A stretch of 64,000 nucleotides of DNA from Brugia malayi. Its lineage: Eukaryota; Nematoda; Chromadorea; Rhabditida; Onchocercidae. The notes under the pieces are model-generated. The model saw only the letters and a program-made list of their open reading frames with translations, was not told where the DNA came from and made no database searches. The stretch is taken from contig NW_025062479.1 of NCBI RefSeq assembly GCF_000002995.4, positions 13,928,721-13,992,720 of the forward strand. Direction: 5' to 3'. This document shows positions 1 through 13,200 of the stretch, one piece after another. Position numbers and translations under genes: made by a program. Every line of letters starts with the position of its first letter. Position 1 is the first letter of the stretch.

Positions 1-607
1 TCTTTCCTTGGAACTACTAAGATTTATTTATTCTTGTAAAAGTTAAGGATGAAAAAGTTACTTTTGTATTAATGAAGACGATAAGTTGAAAAAAAGTTCA
101 ATTTTTGAAGCAAAATAAAAATTGTAATAAAGAAAAAGTATAAAATAAAAAAAAAGCTCAGGATTAATTTTTTTATACTTAACTATATGCAAATACAATA
201 TTAGAAGCATTAAATGCATTAAAAGGCATTAATAATTATATGAAACAATTAATTATAGGAACATTTGGAATCGGTTAAACAATTATGTTAAATAATTAAT
301 TACAGGAAAATTTGAAATTAGTGAAAAATGATACAGTTGTTGAGATTTTACAACAGCAGTTTGATGATCCAATAGATAATATCACTTGGCTAAATATTCG
401 GTTATTTTGTTTCATAAAATTTTCTACTTTGTTTTGTATGTTCTGAAGCAAAAATAATAAATTAATTAATAAAGCATTTGTTTAAAGCAAATGATTTGTT
501 GTACAAAATTGAAATTTGCAAATGTATATATAAAATTCTTTGTAAATTTTTCAGTTTCAGTTTTTTTTTTTCTTTTTTTTTTTTTTTTTAAGATTAATAT
601 TTTAGAC
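1..607. other. Non-coding AT-rich left edge and leader of the first gene
   Basis: No coding segment with splice signals is visible. A pyrimidine tract at about 555-590 is followed by AG at 590-592 and again at 604-605, directly before the ATG at 608. Either AG could be a cis or SL trans-splice acceptor for the downstream gene. Confidence 0.4.
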
Positions 608-1993
608 ATGAATATTATTATGAAAAGTTTACTGCTAATAGTATATGTGTATTGCTTGGATTTCGTCAACGATTCGGCGCTACTAATAAGCAGTATGGAT
701 CAGGTATAGTTGAAATTAATTTTCTTTTAAATTCTCTTTAAACAGTTTTCTCAAACGAAGAAAATCAATGATAAATTAATTGGCATATTCTTTGATCGAT
801 AAAGTAAGGAATTATCATTTGATATGATTAATTATCTTTATGATGGCGACAATTTTAAGTATGAAAAGTGTGAATTGCAAAAACAAAAATGGTTTCACCA
901 AAACATATAATTTTACATACAAATTTATAGAAGCTTAAATTTCAGGTCTAAACTTGTTTAAGTGATTAAATTTTAATCTTATCTCAAACTTAAATATTTT
1001 TGCACACAGATACACACATATATATTTATATACTAATGTATTTGCAGCACATTTGTTAATACCAGTAATTACCGCCACAATAACTATATTTTTTCTGTCT
1101 ACACATATTTTTGAATTTATAACAGATAAAGACAAATCATCATTAACAATTCAAACTTTCTGTGAGCTCATTTGTTGGCTTATCATTTCAATATGTAAGT
1201 TTTTAACAAAAACATTTCTCTATTAAAATGTTTTCGTTCGTTTTCTTTCTTTTTTTTATCCCTATTAATCTAATTAAAATAATTAAAATTGTACAATTTA
1301 CAATATAAATAACACTAATACTTCATCAGAGATCATTTCAATAAAAGGAAGGTTAATACCTTCCCTTTTTTTTTAAAAAAAAAAGAAAATGTTAATTTAA
1401 TTGGAATAATTGAAAATCATAAATTTTACATTGCAAATAATGCCAACAGTTTTGTTAATGATCATTTCAAAAAATAAAATAAAATTATCCATTTGAATTA
1501 TATATAACACCAATGCTTCATCAAAGATCATTTCAACAAAAAAGCATTAATTTTTCATTCGTTTTTTTTTTTTTTTTTTTTCATTAAAATGTGTTAATTT
1601 AATTGAAATAATTAAAAAACATACATTTTGCATTACAAATAACATTAATAGATTATCAAAGATCATCTCAGAAAAAAAAGCAATAAATAAACAAAAAAAA
1701 AAAAAATTAAAATAAATTTAATGAGAATACATGTTTTTGACAAAATAGTAAATGAACTCTCCTTAATCTTTTTAATCAATCATTTTTTTTTCCTCATTTA
1801 GCCTTAACTATCATCGATTTTAATTGGAATGGTACAATTGAATTGTTACGAAATTTGGGCGCAGCTTTTCCATTTGAATGGAAAATTTGCAAATATGTTG
1901 CATGGTTTTGGGCTATTTTTGCAACATTTGAATTACTTATGATCAAATGCTGTCAAAATGTAACATTTTTACTTCTTAATTTTAGATATTTAT

Positions 1994-2034
<41 letters not shown>

Positions 2035-2406
2035 AAATTAATTATAAAAATATGAAAAAATGATAGAATGATGTTAACAATTTGTGCTCTTTATTTGTTG
2101 TATTATTTATTGCTACCGTAATGAATGATTGCAAATGTTATTTATTGTTTAATTTTATTTTTAATTTTTTTTTGACGATAAGGAAGAAAAAACAAAATGG
2201 TGAAGGTGCAAATTTTTTCACTTTTTTTTATTGCTAAATTTAAAAATGTTCATAAAAATTATTTGTTTTAGATTATAATTAAATTTGATAAACCATTTAA
2301 TTTAACAATTGTGAATTTACCAAATGATTATATGTTTATCGATGAGAGTGCACCACCATATCCAAATGATTATAATACGACTGATAGTGCTGTTGATCTT
2401 ATGTGA
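608..2406 (+). CDS. Small protein with four predicted membrane segments, function unknown
   Basis: Proposed exons 608-692, 1048-1194, 1802-1959 and 2272-2406 join in phase (1, 1, 0) and give about 174 residues ending in TGA. The hydrophobic segments are: residues about 4-18 (MKSLLLIVYVYCLDF), which may be a signal peptide or first membrane helix; LLIPVITATITIFFLSTHIF in exon 2; CWLIISISLTIID across the exon 2/3 junction; and AWFWAIFATFELLMIKCC at the end of exon 3. The tail is polar, with a proline/tyrosine stretch (APPYPNDY) that resembles a PPxY-type motif. The exon 1 donor used here is GTATGG at 693; the stronger-looking GTATAG at 704 would put exon 2 out of frame. A second in-frame ATG lies at 620. 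An AATAAA at 2488-2493 fits the 3' end. I do not recognise the family. It could be a MARVEL- or tetraspan-like small membrane protein, but that is only topology. Confidence 0.5.
1290..1690. repeat. Diverged intronic repeat with recurring GATCATTTCA motif
   Basis: Inside intron 2 of the four-membrane-segment gene, a unit of roughly 100-200 bp recurs imperfectly. Its core, CTTCATCAGAGATCATTTCA at about 1320, reappears as an almost identical copy near 1517 and as a further diverged copy near 1648. A related GATCATTTCA lies near 1459. The units are separated by poly-A/T runs. Confidence 0.5.
2002..2032. repeat. Poly-A run of about 31 bp
   Basis: Uninterrupted A tract inside intron 3 of the first gene. 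Similar long runs occur at 5326-5364 (about 39 A) and about 36483-36510. Confidence 0.9.
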
Positions 2407-4858
2407 TCAATTTATTTCTTCGCTCTTTTTTTCCTTTCTAATTAAAATAACCCAAAAAAAATGTAATTTTGAAAAAAATTTAAATCCAATAAACAGTTAT
2501 TTTATTCAATTTTACGTTAAATTTGTCAAAAGTGTTTTTTTTTTTTTTTTTTTGTGTGTGCATATGTCCATCATTTTATAATTATTTAATTAATACTGAA
2601 AATGATTGTAAGATTATTTGAGAGGAAAAAAGTTACACAATAATTAAATGAAAGAGTGTTAATTAGACTTAGATAATTGCGATCGAATTCAAACAATAGC
2701 TGAATTATTAAATTATTCTTAAATTAAATAAATGACTTAAGTTTGATTTTCATGCTTATTTGATATCTTTGTCGATTAGATAATATAGCATTAAAAAAAT
2801 ATTATCAATAGTCAATGAAAAGGGTGATATAATCAAAATTGAGTAATATCACTGAATGTGTAATTAAAAAAAAAAAGACTTCAACAATATTTAAAATTAC
2901 AATTGAATCAAAAAAAAGACATATTTTGGAGGGAAGAAAATTACTAATTATTTATTTATTTTTTTTTTGTAGCTAAACTAAATAAGTTATATATCATGAT
3001 GACAATAAATGAGGTAGAAGTTAAATAAAAGGTAAATGGTAAGTAGAAGATGAAAGGTAAATGAAGGTAAATGGTAAAAGGTAAATGATGTAAAGATATT
3101 ATTATATGGGAAAGTATGGACTAAGATTTACTTCTTAAAATTTGAAAAAGAAAAAAACTGCGAAAACTATTTTTTCAACTCAAATGTTATTTGTTGATAA
3201 AGAAATAAAAAAATGTAATGAAATTAATTATTGCTGCAATAAATTATTAATGAAATTTTAATGAAATTTATGAAATTTAATGAAAGTTGTTAATGAAATT
3301 TAAATAATATTAATCCATGCATTTCTCAATTTCACTAATTTATTTGAAAGAAAAGAAAACTTTTTTTTCTTTTTAAATTTAATCTTATATTTTATGCTTC
3401 AATGTTCAGCAAAAATAAGAAATAAAATATAAAAATAAATTATTGAATGCTGCACTAATCATTCTTTTAATGTTTTATTATTCAGATATAATTTATTAAG
3501 CATAGATCCTATGAAAAAGTTCAGAATTCTTTTTACAAATTAAATAATTGATAATTTATGATAGTAATTAAAACACTTGGTAAGCAATAAGAGATATGTT
3601 GAAATTTGCAGGTTGAAAAATTATCTATTTTTATTTGCTCTTCAGTTGTTTTCTTGAATATGTCGATATTGTCAATATTTACTGGAAATAAATTTCTTTC
3701 TTTTTTCATTATTTTTGAAAAAATTGTTTTGTAATTTCCTTTTAAAATTCATCATTTATATTACATTACTTCGAGTACTAGTATAGTTTAAAAAGTTAAA
3801 TTAACATTTCCTTTTTATGAGCGAAATTATATTTGTGCTAAAAAATGATGTATTTTTAATCTTGAAATTGTTTACAACTAATTAAAATTTGATTTTTAGC
3901 ATTTACAATTTCTAGCATTTGAAAAGACATTTCAATTCATTTCGAAAAAATACTTTAAAATAAAGTAAAAAAATTGTCACAAAATATTTATTAAGCAAAA
4001 ATTATGAGTTATGTGTATTTTTATTTTAAAATCGATTACAGCTAATTGAAATTAAGTTTTAACATTCATATAAAAAACATTTCAAAACGAAATATTCTGA
4101 AGGAAAATAATTGTCTCATAATAGTCATTAATATTTCATATTTGCATGATTTATAGAATTAAAAAGCACCTAGAAAAATGATAACATTTATCAAAAGTAA
4201 AAATGTCAAAATTTATGCCATCATCGTTCAAAAAAAATAAATAAATAAAAAGGTAAACAAATAAATAAAAAATAAACAAATAAAGGTAAGGTATAATGAA
4301 TAATGTTATTATATAGAAAATACTAAACTTACTCATATATAAAACAAAATTTATCTAAAATTTATTGATTTTTGTTTCTAAAATGGCACACCTAATGATC
4401 AATTTTTAATCAATTAATCAGTTATCATTTTCAGTAATAGAGCTTTTGCATAATGTTTGCTTTTCCTTTAATTACGCTTTTGCTTATTCAAAAAATAATA
4501 GTGAATATTGAATAAAAAATAATATTGAAGAAATTTTGATAATATCATCAAATTGTTCACTTTAAAATTTATTCGTAAAAAAATCACAACAAATATGTAT
4601 CTCATTTGATAATATTCAAATGCTTATCATCACTATTGCGCATAATAACTATTCTATAGTGTTTTAATAATGTTATTGCAACACAACGTTTACCTGTAAT
4701 TTGCTCTCATCAATTAAATAAACAATAATATAATTCACTCTTTACTAGGAGGCTATAATTCTCTTTCTATATACTATCACTAAAAATGATAACTGATAAT
4801 GATATGAGAAAAATCGTTTTTTTCTTTTTAATAAGCTAAAATTTTCTCTCTAAAATCA
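2407..4858. other. Intergenic, AT-rich, no gene seen
   Basis: This is the 3' flank shared by the convergent first and second genes. It holds short GGTAAATG reiterations at about 3030-3090 and TAATGAAATTT reiterations at about 3235-3300. No exon with plausible splice sites was found on either strand. Confidence 0.6.
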
Positions 4859-5320
4859 TTATCTAAAATATTCATACGAAATAAATAGATGAATTAATAA
4901 AGATAAGATATCATTGCTCCTTTTATGATACATACCATATATATCATTTTTAGCCTTCTCAGTGATAATGATTACATCATCAGGATGTTTCCAATATTCA
5001 TTATCAATGAATTCTTCATATATGCAAATACCAATATAATAGCAAAAAAAATCATGAAATTCACTAATACGTGTTGCAAACATAAACTTTGTCTAAAATA
5101 TTAAAATAAACTTAAAAAAACAAATAAAATATAAAAATAAAATTATAAAAAATTATATCTTAATTAAACAAATATATGAGAATTTTGACATAACTAAAAA
5201 TTACTGATAAATGACAACAGATGAGTGGTAATATTATTAAATTAAACTGTTTTCACAAAAACAACAAGCAAACAACAAAAATAAAAACTACTTCCATACT
5301 AGTATCATCAACATTTAATC

Positions 5321-5365
<45 letters not shown>

Positions 5366-8300
5366 ATAAACATAGAAAAAGAAAAACAAATAATTTAAAT
5401 ATTTGAAAATTTGCTGTAAGAAAACTAGTCATTTTGTAATAATTTAAAATGTCTTTTTTAAAAAAAAATGCTTCATTACAAGTTCTGCTAAAAAAATACT
5501 AAAGAAATAAATCGTTTTGTAATGATTCAAAATACGTTTTTGGTCATTAGTAATTTATAAATTATTGAATGAAATTTACACAAATATTTTTGAATAATTT
5601 GACTTTATGACTGAATATAATTTAGCTTATTTTTGTTTAGAAACTTACATAAGCTCGTCCAATATGTTGTCGAAATGAAAGAATACCTATCAGTACTGGA
5701 AGGTTACGCTGCTTTCTCATAACTGCTGCACCACCATCACCCTTGAAATTTAAAAAAAAAAAAAAAATTGATTGCATTTTACAAATTCTTTTTTATGTAA
5801 AACAAACATAAATTTGGTAAATTAAATGTCAAAAAAAAAGATGACATTAAATATTATTGCAATAACAAAAAAAAATTTCGATCAATTTTTAAATTAATAT
5901 TAATTAATGAATAAAATTTCAAATAGCTAACATTTTATTAACTAATAAATAATTATACTTAATGCACATGTTTTTTTATTTTTTATTTTTCAAAAAAAAG
6001 CGAGTAATTTCAAACTTCAGTAGCAGTTTGTTCACTTTCAATTATCATAATGCGTTCGCAAGCTGATAATGGAATACTTGGTGGACATTCATCAATGTAA
6101 ACATTATTTTCCAGTAGAAGATTTAATTTAACATTAATTGGATTACTGTCTTTGTGATGCATTAAATTTTCTAAATTTAAATTTATCCTTATCATAAATA
6201 GTTTAATCAATTATAATAATGAATTAATTATGATAAAAAATCAGTATTTGTAAAACACGTAAAAAATTTGTTAAAAATGTAAACTATGCATTGATCATTA
6301 TGTTAATATATTGCTTAAAAAAAAAAACGAAGAAGAAAGTATTGGAATAAAAGTTAAATTAAATATATTGTAATTGGGAAAGGAAAGCTTACTTTTACGT
6401 CCATATGAAGCAATAATATAAATAGCTCCTTCATTTCGAATTATTGATTCTGATATGCATGCTAAATCAAGATTTACCTCTTCCTTATCATGTTCATTTT
6501 CTTCATTTAATTTTCGGATTAATTTATCTAGCGGTTCCACTTCAAAAATTGCTATATCCGAAAATGCCTTATAAAATGGAACACCACGAATCTGCAATAA
6601 ATCAATTACTTTCACTATTTTTTTTTTACTTTTACTATTTTCCACTTTTTTCATTTTTGAATTTTTAGCAAAATTTCTGCTTTGAATAATATTAATTGGT
6701 TATCAAATGCTTTTAGTAATTATTTTTTGTGACACTAATTAAATAATAAATTAATCATCAACTAAAAGTATCTGCTCTAATATTTTCCAGTATAAATTTT
6801 AATTGCCCATTTATCTATTTTATCTCCATATATAATTTTGTTAAATGTTTTAAAAAAAATGTTAAAAAAAATATAAAATTTGTTAAAATGAGTAAGGTCC
6901 ATTAAATTAAGCTTGTGCTTAATATTAAATTTAATTTTGTTTAAATAACGGAAAGATTAATTAAAGCTTAAAGATGACTGCTTAAGGTCTAATTAAAAAT
7001 GCCGTATAATAGATGAGAGTAATTCATTATTTATGGTTAATTAATAAAATTTTCAAAAATAGAGTGATATCTTCATTGAGCATAAAATTCGTCCATAATT
7101 ATAATTATAACATAAATTATAAATATTTGGCCTTAGAATTAAATACCATCAGATGCTTAAGCAAACTATAATCGTTCATTACTAGGGGTTATTATTTATC
7201 TGCTTAAACCGATCATAATTAATTCGGTACTAGGCTATTGGGCTATTATTTATCAGTTTAAACATATTATAATCATTTATTACTAGGCTTTTAGGCTATT
7301 ACTTATTTCATAAATCATTTTGTAATAAAATGAACTAACAACACTGAACATTTATTATCAAAATTGCTATTTAAAAATGCATATATGATGAATAATTAAT
7401 AAAATAAGTATCTTTCTTTTGTTTATTAAATGGCAGAAATGAAAGGATTACTTACAGAAGCAACATTACTAATTATTGATGACATTGGTACAAGTAATGC
7501 AATTGGTTTAATTGATGCAACATTTAATTTATTTTCATTTCTATCTGGACAATCCTAAATTAATATTAATATTAACGAAATGATCACAATAACAAAATTA
7601 AATATAAATTGTAATTGTAAAATATTTATTACATAAATATTAATTTGAAGAAATTTTTCGTTTTTTTCTTTCTCTTCCCATTATTTTAGAAATATTAATT
7701 TGAATTTGTTGTAATTAATGATAGGAAAAAACAAAATAAAAATAAACATACAAATCTTGATACATTATCATAGAGTTTTTTATCTTCCTCACTAATATAC
7801 AAACAAGATGCACCACCATAGATTTTGAATTCATTAACAGGTGTGTTTTTTAGACCACTTAAAAAATGAACCAAATAAATTTTCTATATATATCATAATT
7901 AAATGATCATTGAAGTGTAAAGAAATAGTGATTGAAATTATCGAGTATAAAAGATAAAAATTTCTATTATCACTGAAGTATAAATGGATAAATTATGTTT
8001 GAATTACTGTGTAAAATATATTAATTAAAATTATCATCGAAGTATAAAAGGTAAATTATGGTATCAAAATTTTTATCAAACTTCAAAACATATATCATAA
8101 TTTAAATTAGCATCGGAATATAACAGATAAGAAAATTTCTCCTAGATAAACAAAAAAAAAAGGATAAAAAGTTTGTGGAACTTTAGTTGAAAAATAAATG
8201 ATAGTGAAAAATTTGCAAAAAGTATTTGAAAGTAAAATTTTCAAATTAATATTTAAAGGAAATTTAAAGTTCACTATTTTAGAAGCAATTTCTTTTATTA

Positions 8301-9879
8301 AATTTTTGCCATTCAAATTTTAATGTCTTTCTTGTATTAAAAAAATTTTTCTTTCATTAATTTTTTCTTTCGCTATTCAAGAACAAATAAAAGAAACTTT
8401 ATGCTTTTCTTTTCTCAATTTTTCTTAATTCTTTTCATGTGACTAGTTGATTTTCTGATTTCGGGAAAATATTAAAAATTTCAATGAGATTATCAGTTCA
8501 TTGTTATTTTTTTTTAAAAAAAGATGAAAAATGTTTACTTTTCATTAAAATCCAAGCAACTGGCTGCTGTTATAATATGACGAAGAGTAATAATAACTCC
8601 CGAACAAACATTAATATCTAAAAAAATAAATTTTCAAATTCCTTTTATTTTTTTATTATTAGCTAATCATTGTAAAATTGTTAATTTTATTAATCAACTA
8701 GTTATTGCAGAAGTTTGCATATGTCAATTAATGAATTTAAATTAATAAATTTTTTTTTTAACAAAGAAAGCCATTGTGTATACATTTACAAATTTTTCAA
8801 AAAAAACTTTTAAAATGAAAGAAATCGACATTACAAAATTTTAAAAGTGAATTTTGAAAATTATGCGAGCAAAAAAAAAATAGAAATTACACTATAAATA
8901 AGAAAGCAGAGTGAAAAGACAATACGAATTCTTGGAAAATTTAAAGATTAATTTTTTTTAGAAAAATAAACGATCAATTTTAAAAGTAACCTTTTAAAAA
9001 TTAAACTTTTAAAACAATTGTATAAATTTAACCTGCTTCACCGTTAACATTTTCTCTGATATGAATTATCTGCACTAAATGACCATAATCAGCAGATGAA
9101 ATTATTTCTCCACCTAATAATTTGAACTGTGCTTTATTATTTTTTTGAAATTTGATAGTACGATTGCTATATTTGTATAATGATTGACATTTGGTTATTA
9201 TTTCGAGATTATCATCTTCGGAGATTTTTCCAAATCTTCCACATTTACTACCTAAATTTTAACTGTTAAAAAAATTTTTTTATTCAAAAAATTATAAATT
9301 ATAAGAATATGGCATATGACAATTATCGATTACACAATTTGTTTTTAATGTTACAAGCTTTTATTGCTACTTAATATAGAAATATTTTTTCTGTTCATTT
9401 AATTTTTTCCTGAAACTAAAGACCAATTTGTATGGTAAATTTGAATGGCCAATTGCTTTTGTGCTACTTACTATAGAAAAATTTTATCTAGAAATTTAAT
9501 ATGTGTAGATTTTATAAAAAAATATAGGAATTTTTACTTGGATTATTTGAATTTTCTTTTTAAACTAAAGACCTCATTTATATGACGAATTTGAACTGGC
9601 AAATATTTATTATCAGTAGTGCAGTAAACAAAATAAATTAAAGTTTTTTTTCTTAGTTAAACTTTTATAAGTTTTTAAATGTAAGGATAAAAACGCTTCC
9701 CTACGGAAAAAAAAGAAAAAAGAAACGGAATGCTTTTTACATTAAAGATAAAAAACGCTCTATGATTAAAAAAATTATGCAAATCAATTCTTCTCGTTTC
9801 ATTGAAAATAAAAAATGCAATAAATGATTGAAGTTAAACCTTGAAAAAAGCTAACAATCAGTAACCACAGAAAAAGCAT
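4859..9879 (-). CDS. Secreted catalytically dead chymotrypsin-family (S1) protease homologue
   Basis: Nine exons on the minus strand: 9840-9879, 9033-9251, 8539-8617, 7752-7857, 7456-7554, 6393-6591, 6016-6170, 5649-5741, 4859-5092. All junctions join in phase, giving 407 residues. Residues 1-14 (MLFLWLLIVSFFQG) are a short signal peptide. LGGEIISSADYGHLVQI stands where mature S1 chains begin. CSGVIITLRHIITAASC (91-107) is the His57 block with Ser106 in place of His. FSDIAIFEVEPL (191-202) is the Asp102 block with Asp193 kept. GDGGAAV (300-306) stands where GDSGGxxV is expected, so the catalytic Ser is missing, and it is followed by the usual LIGILSF strand. The C-terminal extension of about 75 residues is unlike vertebrate trypsins. 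The architecture resembles nematode-type trypsin/DUF316 proteins. By analogy with other serine protease homologues, an extracellular binding or regulatory role is possible; no substrate can be inferred. The weakest splice site is the donor GTTTGA at 6015. Confidence 0.8.
7166..7315. repeat. Three tandem units of about 50 bp
   Basis: Lies in the intron 6592-7455 of the protease homologue. The shared core is (T/C)ACTAGG followed by TTATTATTTAT and CTGCTTAAAC-like ends, starting near 7166, 7213 and 7266. Confidence 0.6.
7890..8115. repeat. Diverged repeat TTATCACTGAAGTATAAA
   Basis: Four imperfect copies (near 7905, 7968, 8031 and 8107) in the protease homologue intron 7858-8538. Spacing is irregular, 60-75 bp. 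Confidence 0.5.
9404..9606. repeat. Duplicated segment, about 50 bp copies 150 bp apart
   Basis: In intron 1 of the protease homologue, the block containing AACTAAAGACC at about 9404-9458 recurs at about 9553-9605, each followed by a GAATTTGAA-like end. The intervening sequence also shares TGCTACTTA...ATAGAAA with the bases before the first copy, so this looks like a decayed tandem duplication. Confidence 0.55.
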
Positions 9880-10252
9880 AAATGGAAAATGAAAATTTCT
9901 TCAGAAAAATAGTCTATTTTATATGTTCATTCTAGTATTTTGAATAGAAAATATTCAAGAAATATTCTAGTAATATAAGTAATCTCCGATAAATAATAAT
10001 AAAGTATTAGTAACAATGATATGACAAGAATTTTCGAATAAGTAAATTTTAGCATAGATAATTTAGTATTTAATCATTTGAAAATATTACTTTGCTTATT
10101 TCATTTAAAACCTGCACAATTTAAATTTTGAATGAATTTTAAATATAATTTAGAGTAGTGGTAAAAATTTGCATACTTCGAAATAATTCATGTTATATAA
10201 AATTATAATTAAGCGTTATTCTAACAGTTGTGTTAATCAATAATTACACGAT
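9880..10252. promoter_or_regulatory. Divergent intergenic region between protease homologue and MadBub gene
   Basis: The two start codons (9879 minus, 10253 plus) are 373 bp apart, so both promoters must lie here or inside the first introns unless trans-splicing hides more distant transcription starts. An acceptor CTAACAG ends at 10227, 25 nt before the plus-strand ATG. I see no clear TATA or initiator element. Confidence 0.45.
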
Positions 10253-13200
10253 ATGGTTGGACAATTAACTGATTCCAAAATTACAGAAACTAAAAGAGTG
10301 CTTGACAAAAAAGGTAAAGAAATAAAAGGTGAAAGAATGAAAGGTAAAAAAAAAGTGAAAAAAATGATTTCAAAAATTATTTTAAACTTTTAATTGGTAG
10401 GCAGAAATTTTTAATTAATACCTTAATTCACAAAAATTATAATTATGCCATTTAATCTGCATAGTTGAATTTAGATACAATCTCAAAATTTTAGCTCACA
10501 TTTTGCCATCAATAGATGGAACAGTCAATCTACTAACTTTATTTCAAGCGTTTGTTTTCTTTAAATTGATCATCACTTTAAAAAAAAGAAAATTGTTCCT
10601 TTTTTTTAACTTTATTTTCTTATTATTCAACAAATTATAAATTGAATTATCTCTCAAATTTTCTGATCTACAAATAAATATTGATCGTGTTTCCAAATTT
10701 AATTTATTTTTTGACAAATAAGAGAATAAAGTTATACACCGGGATATTAATTATATCGGGTATTAATTTTAGGCATATACCACAACTATGCACTGCTTTT
10801 ACGGAATGTGAAATATTTAAAATTGAAAAACCAAATTTAATAAAATTACTTACTCTTTGCAAAGATGAAATATATCCTAACAATGACCGATGTTTTCGTG
10901 TTTTTCTACTTGTTGTTTGTTGTTTCGTTTTAATTTTTAGTGTGAAAAGAAACGAAGAAAAAAAAATTATAATAAACATAAAATTAATTTAAAAAAAAAC
11001 ATAAAATTAATTTAATGCTTATCAGTATTTATAACAATATTACTTATTAACTGAATCGAATGTACTGATTGAATATATCAAAGCTGATCAGAATTAATTA
11101 ATCTTAATTTATTACTAATATTGCTATTATTAATTTTTGAAATTTGTTCGAAATTCAAGGAATTTTTTCGATCTTTTTTCTTTCTAACTAGAAAAAATAT
11201 AACTATAACAATGCTTTATATCTTTAAATCAGTGATAACTTCCAACACTCTTTTGTTTACATTAATTAAATTTTTATCTAAACAATCGGGAAAAAACGCT
11301 ATGGAAAAAGGAATTCAAATTAAATTTGATCGCTTTTGAATCCAAAAATAAAGTCAATCATAGTGTATTTATTGTAAAAATTTTTATTGTGAAAAAGGAA
11401 TTAGTATAAATGGTTTGAAAATTGGATATAAAATTTTGCATTTTGAATAATTAATAAAAAATGAATGAATAAATATTTTTTTTTTTTTTGCAGATGAAAT
11501 TTTTAAGTGATACAAATGCTACGAAAATATTCAATACATTTTATGATAATAAAATGTTTATTCAATTATCAGATTTTTATATTAATTGGGTAAAGCGTTG
11601 TGGTGACAATCATAATGTCATCCGGTCCATTCTTATCAAAGCGGAAAAAATGGATGCTAAGCCAAAATGGACAATTAGCATCTGGAGAAGGTCATTTACT
11701 TCTTGATAATTTACATTAGAAAATTTTATTTTATACAATATCAAGAAAGAAAAAAGAAGAAAAAGAAACGGAGGAATTGATGCCAAAAAAATCTAACTGT
11801 TTAGAATTATAAATGAAAATATAAAAAATGAACTTAATAAATTACAAAAAAAAAAAAAAAACTACGAATTAATTTTTCAATTGTAAAATTATTTGAAAAT
11901 TCAATGATTTTCTTTCTTTTCTTGTTGTTTCTATTTCAAATCCTATTTTTTTAATTTGCTTAAAAAATTTTTCATATAAAATTTTTAGGCAATTTGTTAT
12001 AAAGGAAGAAGAATTAATTTTAAGTAATAATAATAGTAATAATATCCCTTCTACTACAATTATTGAAACAACTGATTCATTGGTATATCAGTGGGATAAA
12101 CAATTGCAAGCAGACTTAATGAATAATATGAAAACGCCAAATTTCATAAAAATTTATGATGCAAGCATTTCTTTTCAATATTTTTTTAGAGATCCATTTA
12201 TTTTTATGTATTGTTTTCAAGAAAAAAATAACAAGCTTAAGAGTAATATATGAATGCTTTATTTTTATATGAAATATATTATCAAATAATCTAGGGAATT
12301 ATAAATGAAATATTTAATGATAGATAGGTCAAATTGTTTATTTGGATAGATCAACGTGTTGACTAATGATTTGAGATCAATGTAACGAATTTGTGAAATT
12401 TTTTTTATTATTTGAAATTTTCGGAAAAAAAAAAATAAAAGTGAAAATAATAGTCTATTGAGCGTAATAATAATTCTTTGATAAATGATTTCTTTCAAAA
12501 ATTTAATCAAAATTATGCTATTCTAATTAAATAGTTATTTTGAAATTTCAGAAAAAAATGCCACCATTCAATTCTACATTTGATAAATTATCATTTCCAG
12601 AACAAACTTCAAATGGTTCACTAAATTTTATTTGCTCTATCAGAAACATTCCAAATCGTTATTTCATTTTAAAAGTAATTAATACTTAAAAATAAGTATT
12701 TTTTATCGATTTTACATCAAAATAAACTATGTATATATTGATTACTTGTTCTACTTGTTCAATTTTAAGTGCAATTTTTTGGATGAGAGGGTTTCGTTTT
12801 TTTTTTTTTTTTTTTCTAGGAAAATAAACAAACCAATTATAACTTTCCAATTTAATTTCACTGAAATGCAGTATAGTTTAGATACGACCAAAACATCAAA
12901 GCTATTGGGAAGCATATATTTATCAGTATGTGGAAGAGAAATTACGTCTAATCTCAGGAATTATTCGAATATATCATTGTCTTTCTTTCACTGATAAATG
13001 CTTAACTGTTCAAGAGTTTACAGCTGGAACATTGAAAGTAAGCAAGCAAATTTCAGTATTAAAAAAAAAAAAAAAAAAAAAAAACATTGCAAATCCTTCA
13101 CTGGAAAAAAAAAAACTAACAAAAAAAGAAAAAGTAAAAATTTACTAACTTTACAGTTTAATTTAAAGTAATATTTCTTATATTGATTCATCCAACTTTT

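Noticed and set aside
10704..10979. Minus-strand frame starting MFIIIFFSSFLF with a strong GTAAGTAATT donor, considered as signal-peptide exon of the protease homologue
   Set aside because: Its phase (0) does not match the exon ending at 9251, whereas 9840-9879 supplies a signal peptide in the right phase. The plus strand of the same bases encodes TPR-like sequence that continues into the MadBub gene.
11121..11339. Plus-strand frame of 72 codons between MadBub exons
   Set aside because: Phe/Lys/Ile-biased and not needed for the TPR alignment, which runs from the 10911 exon straight into the 11494 exon.
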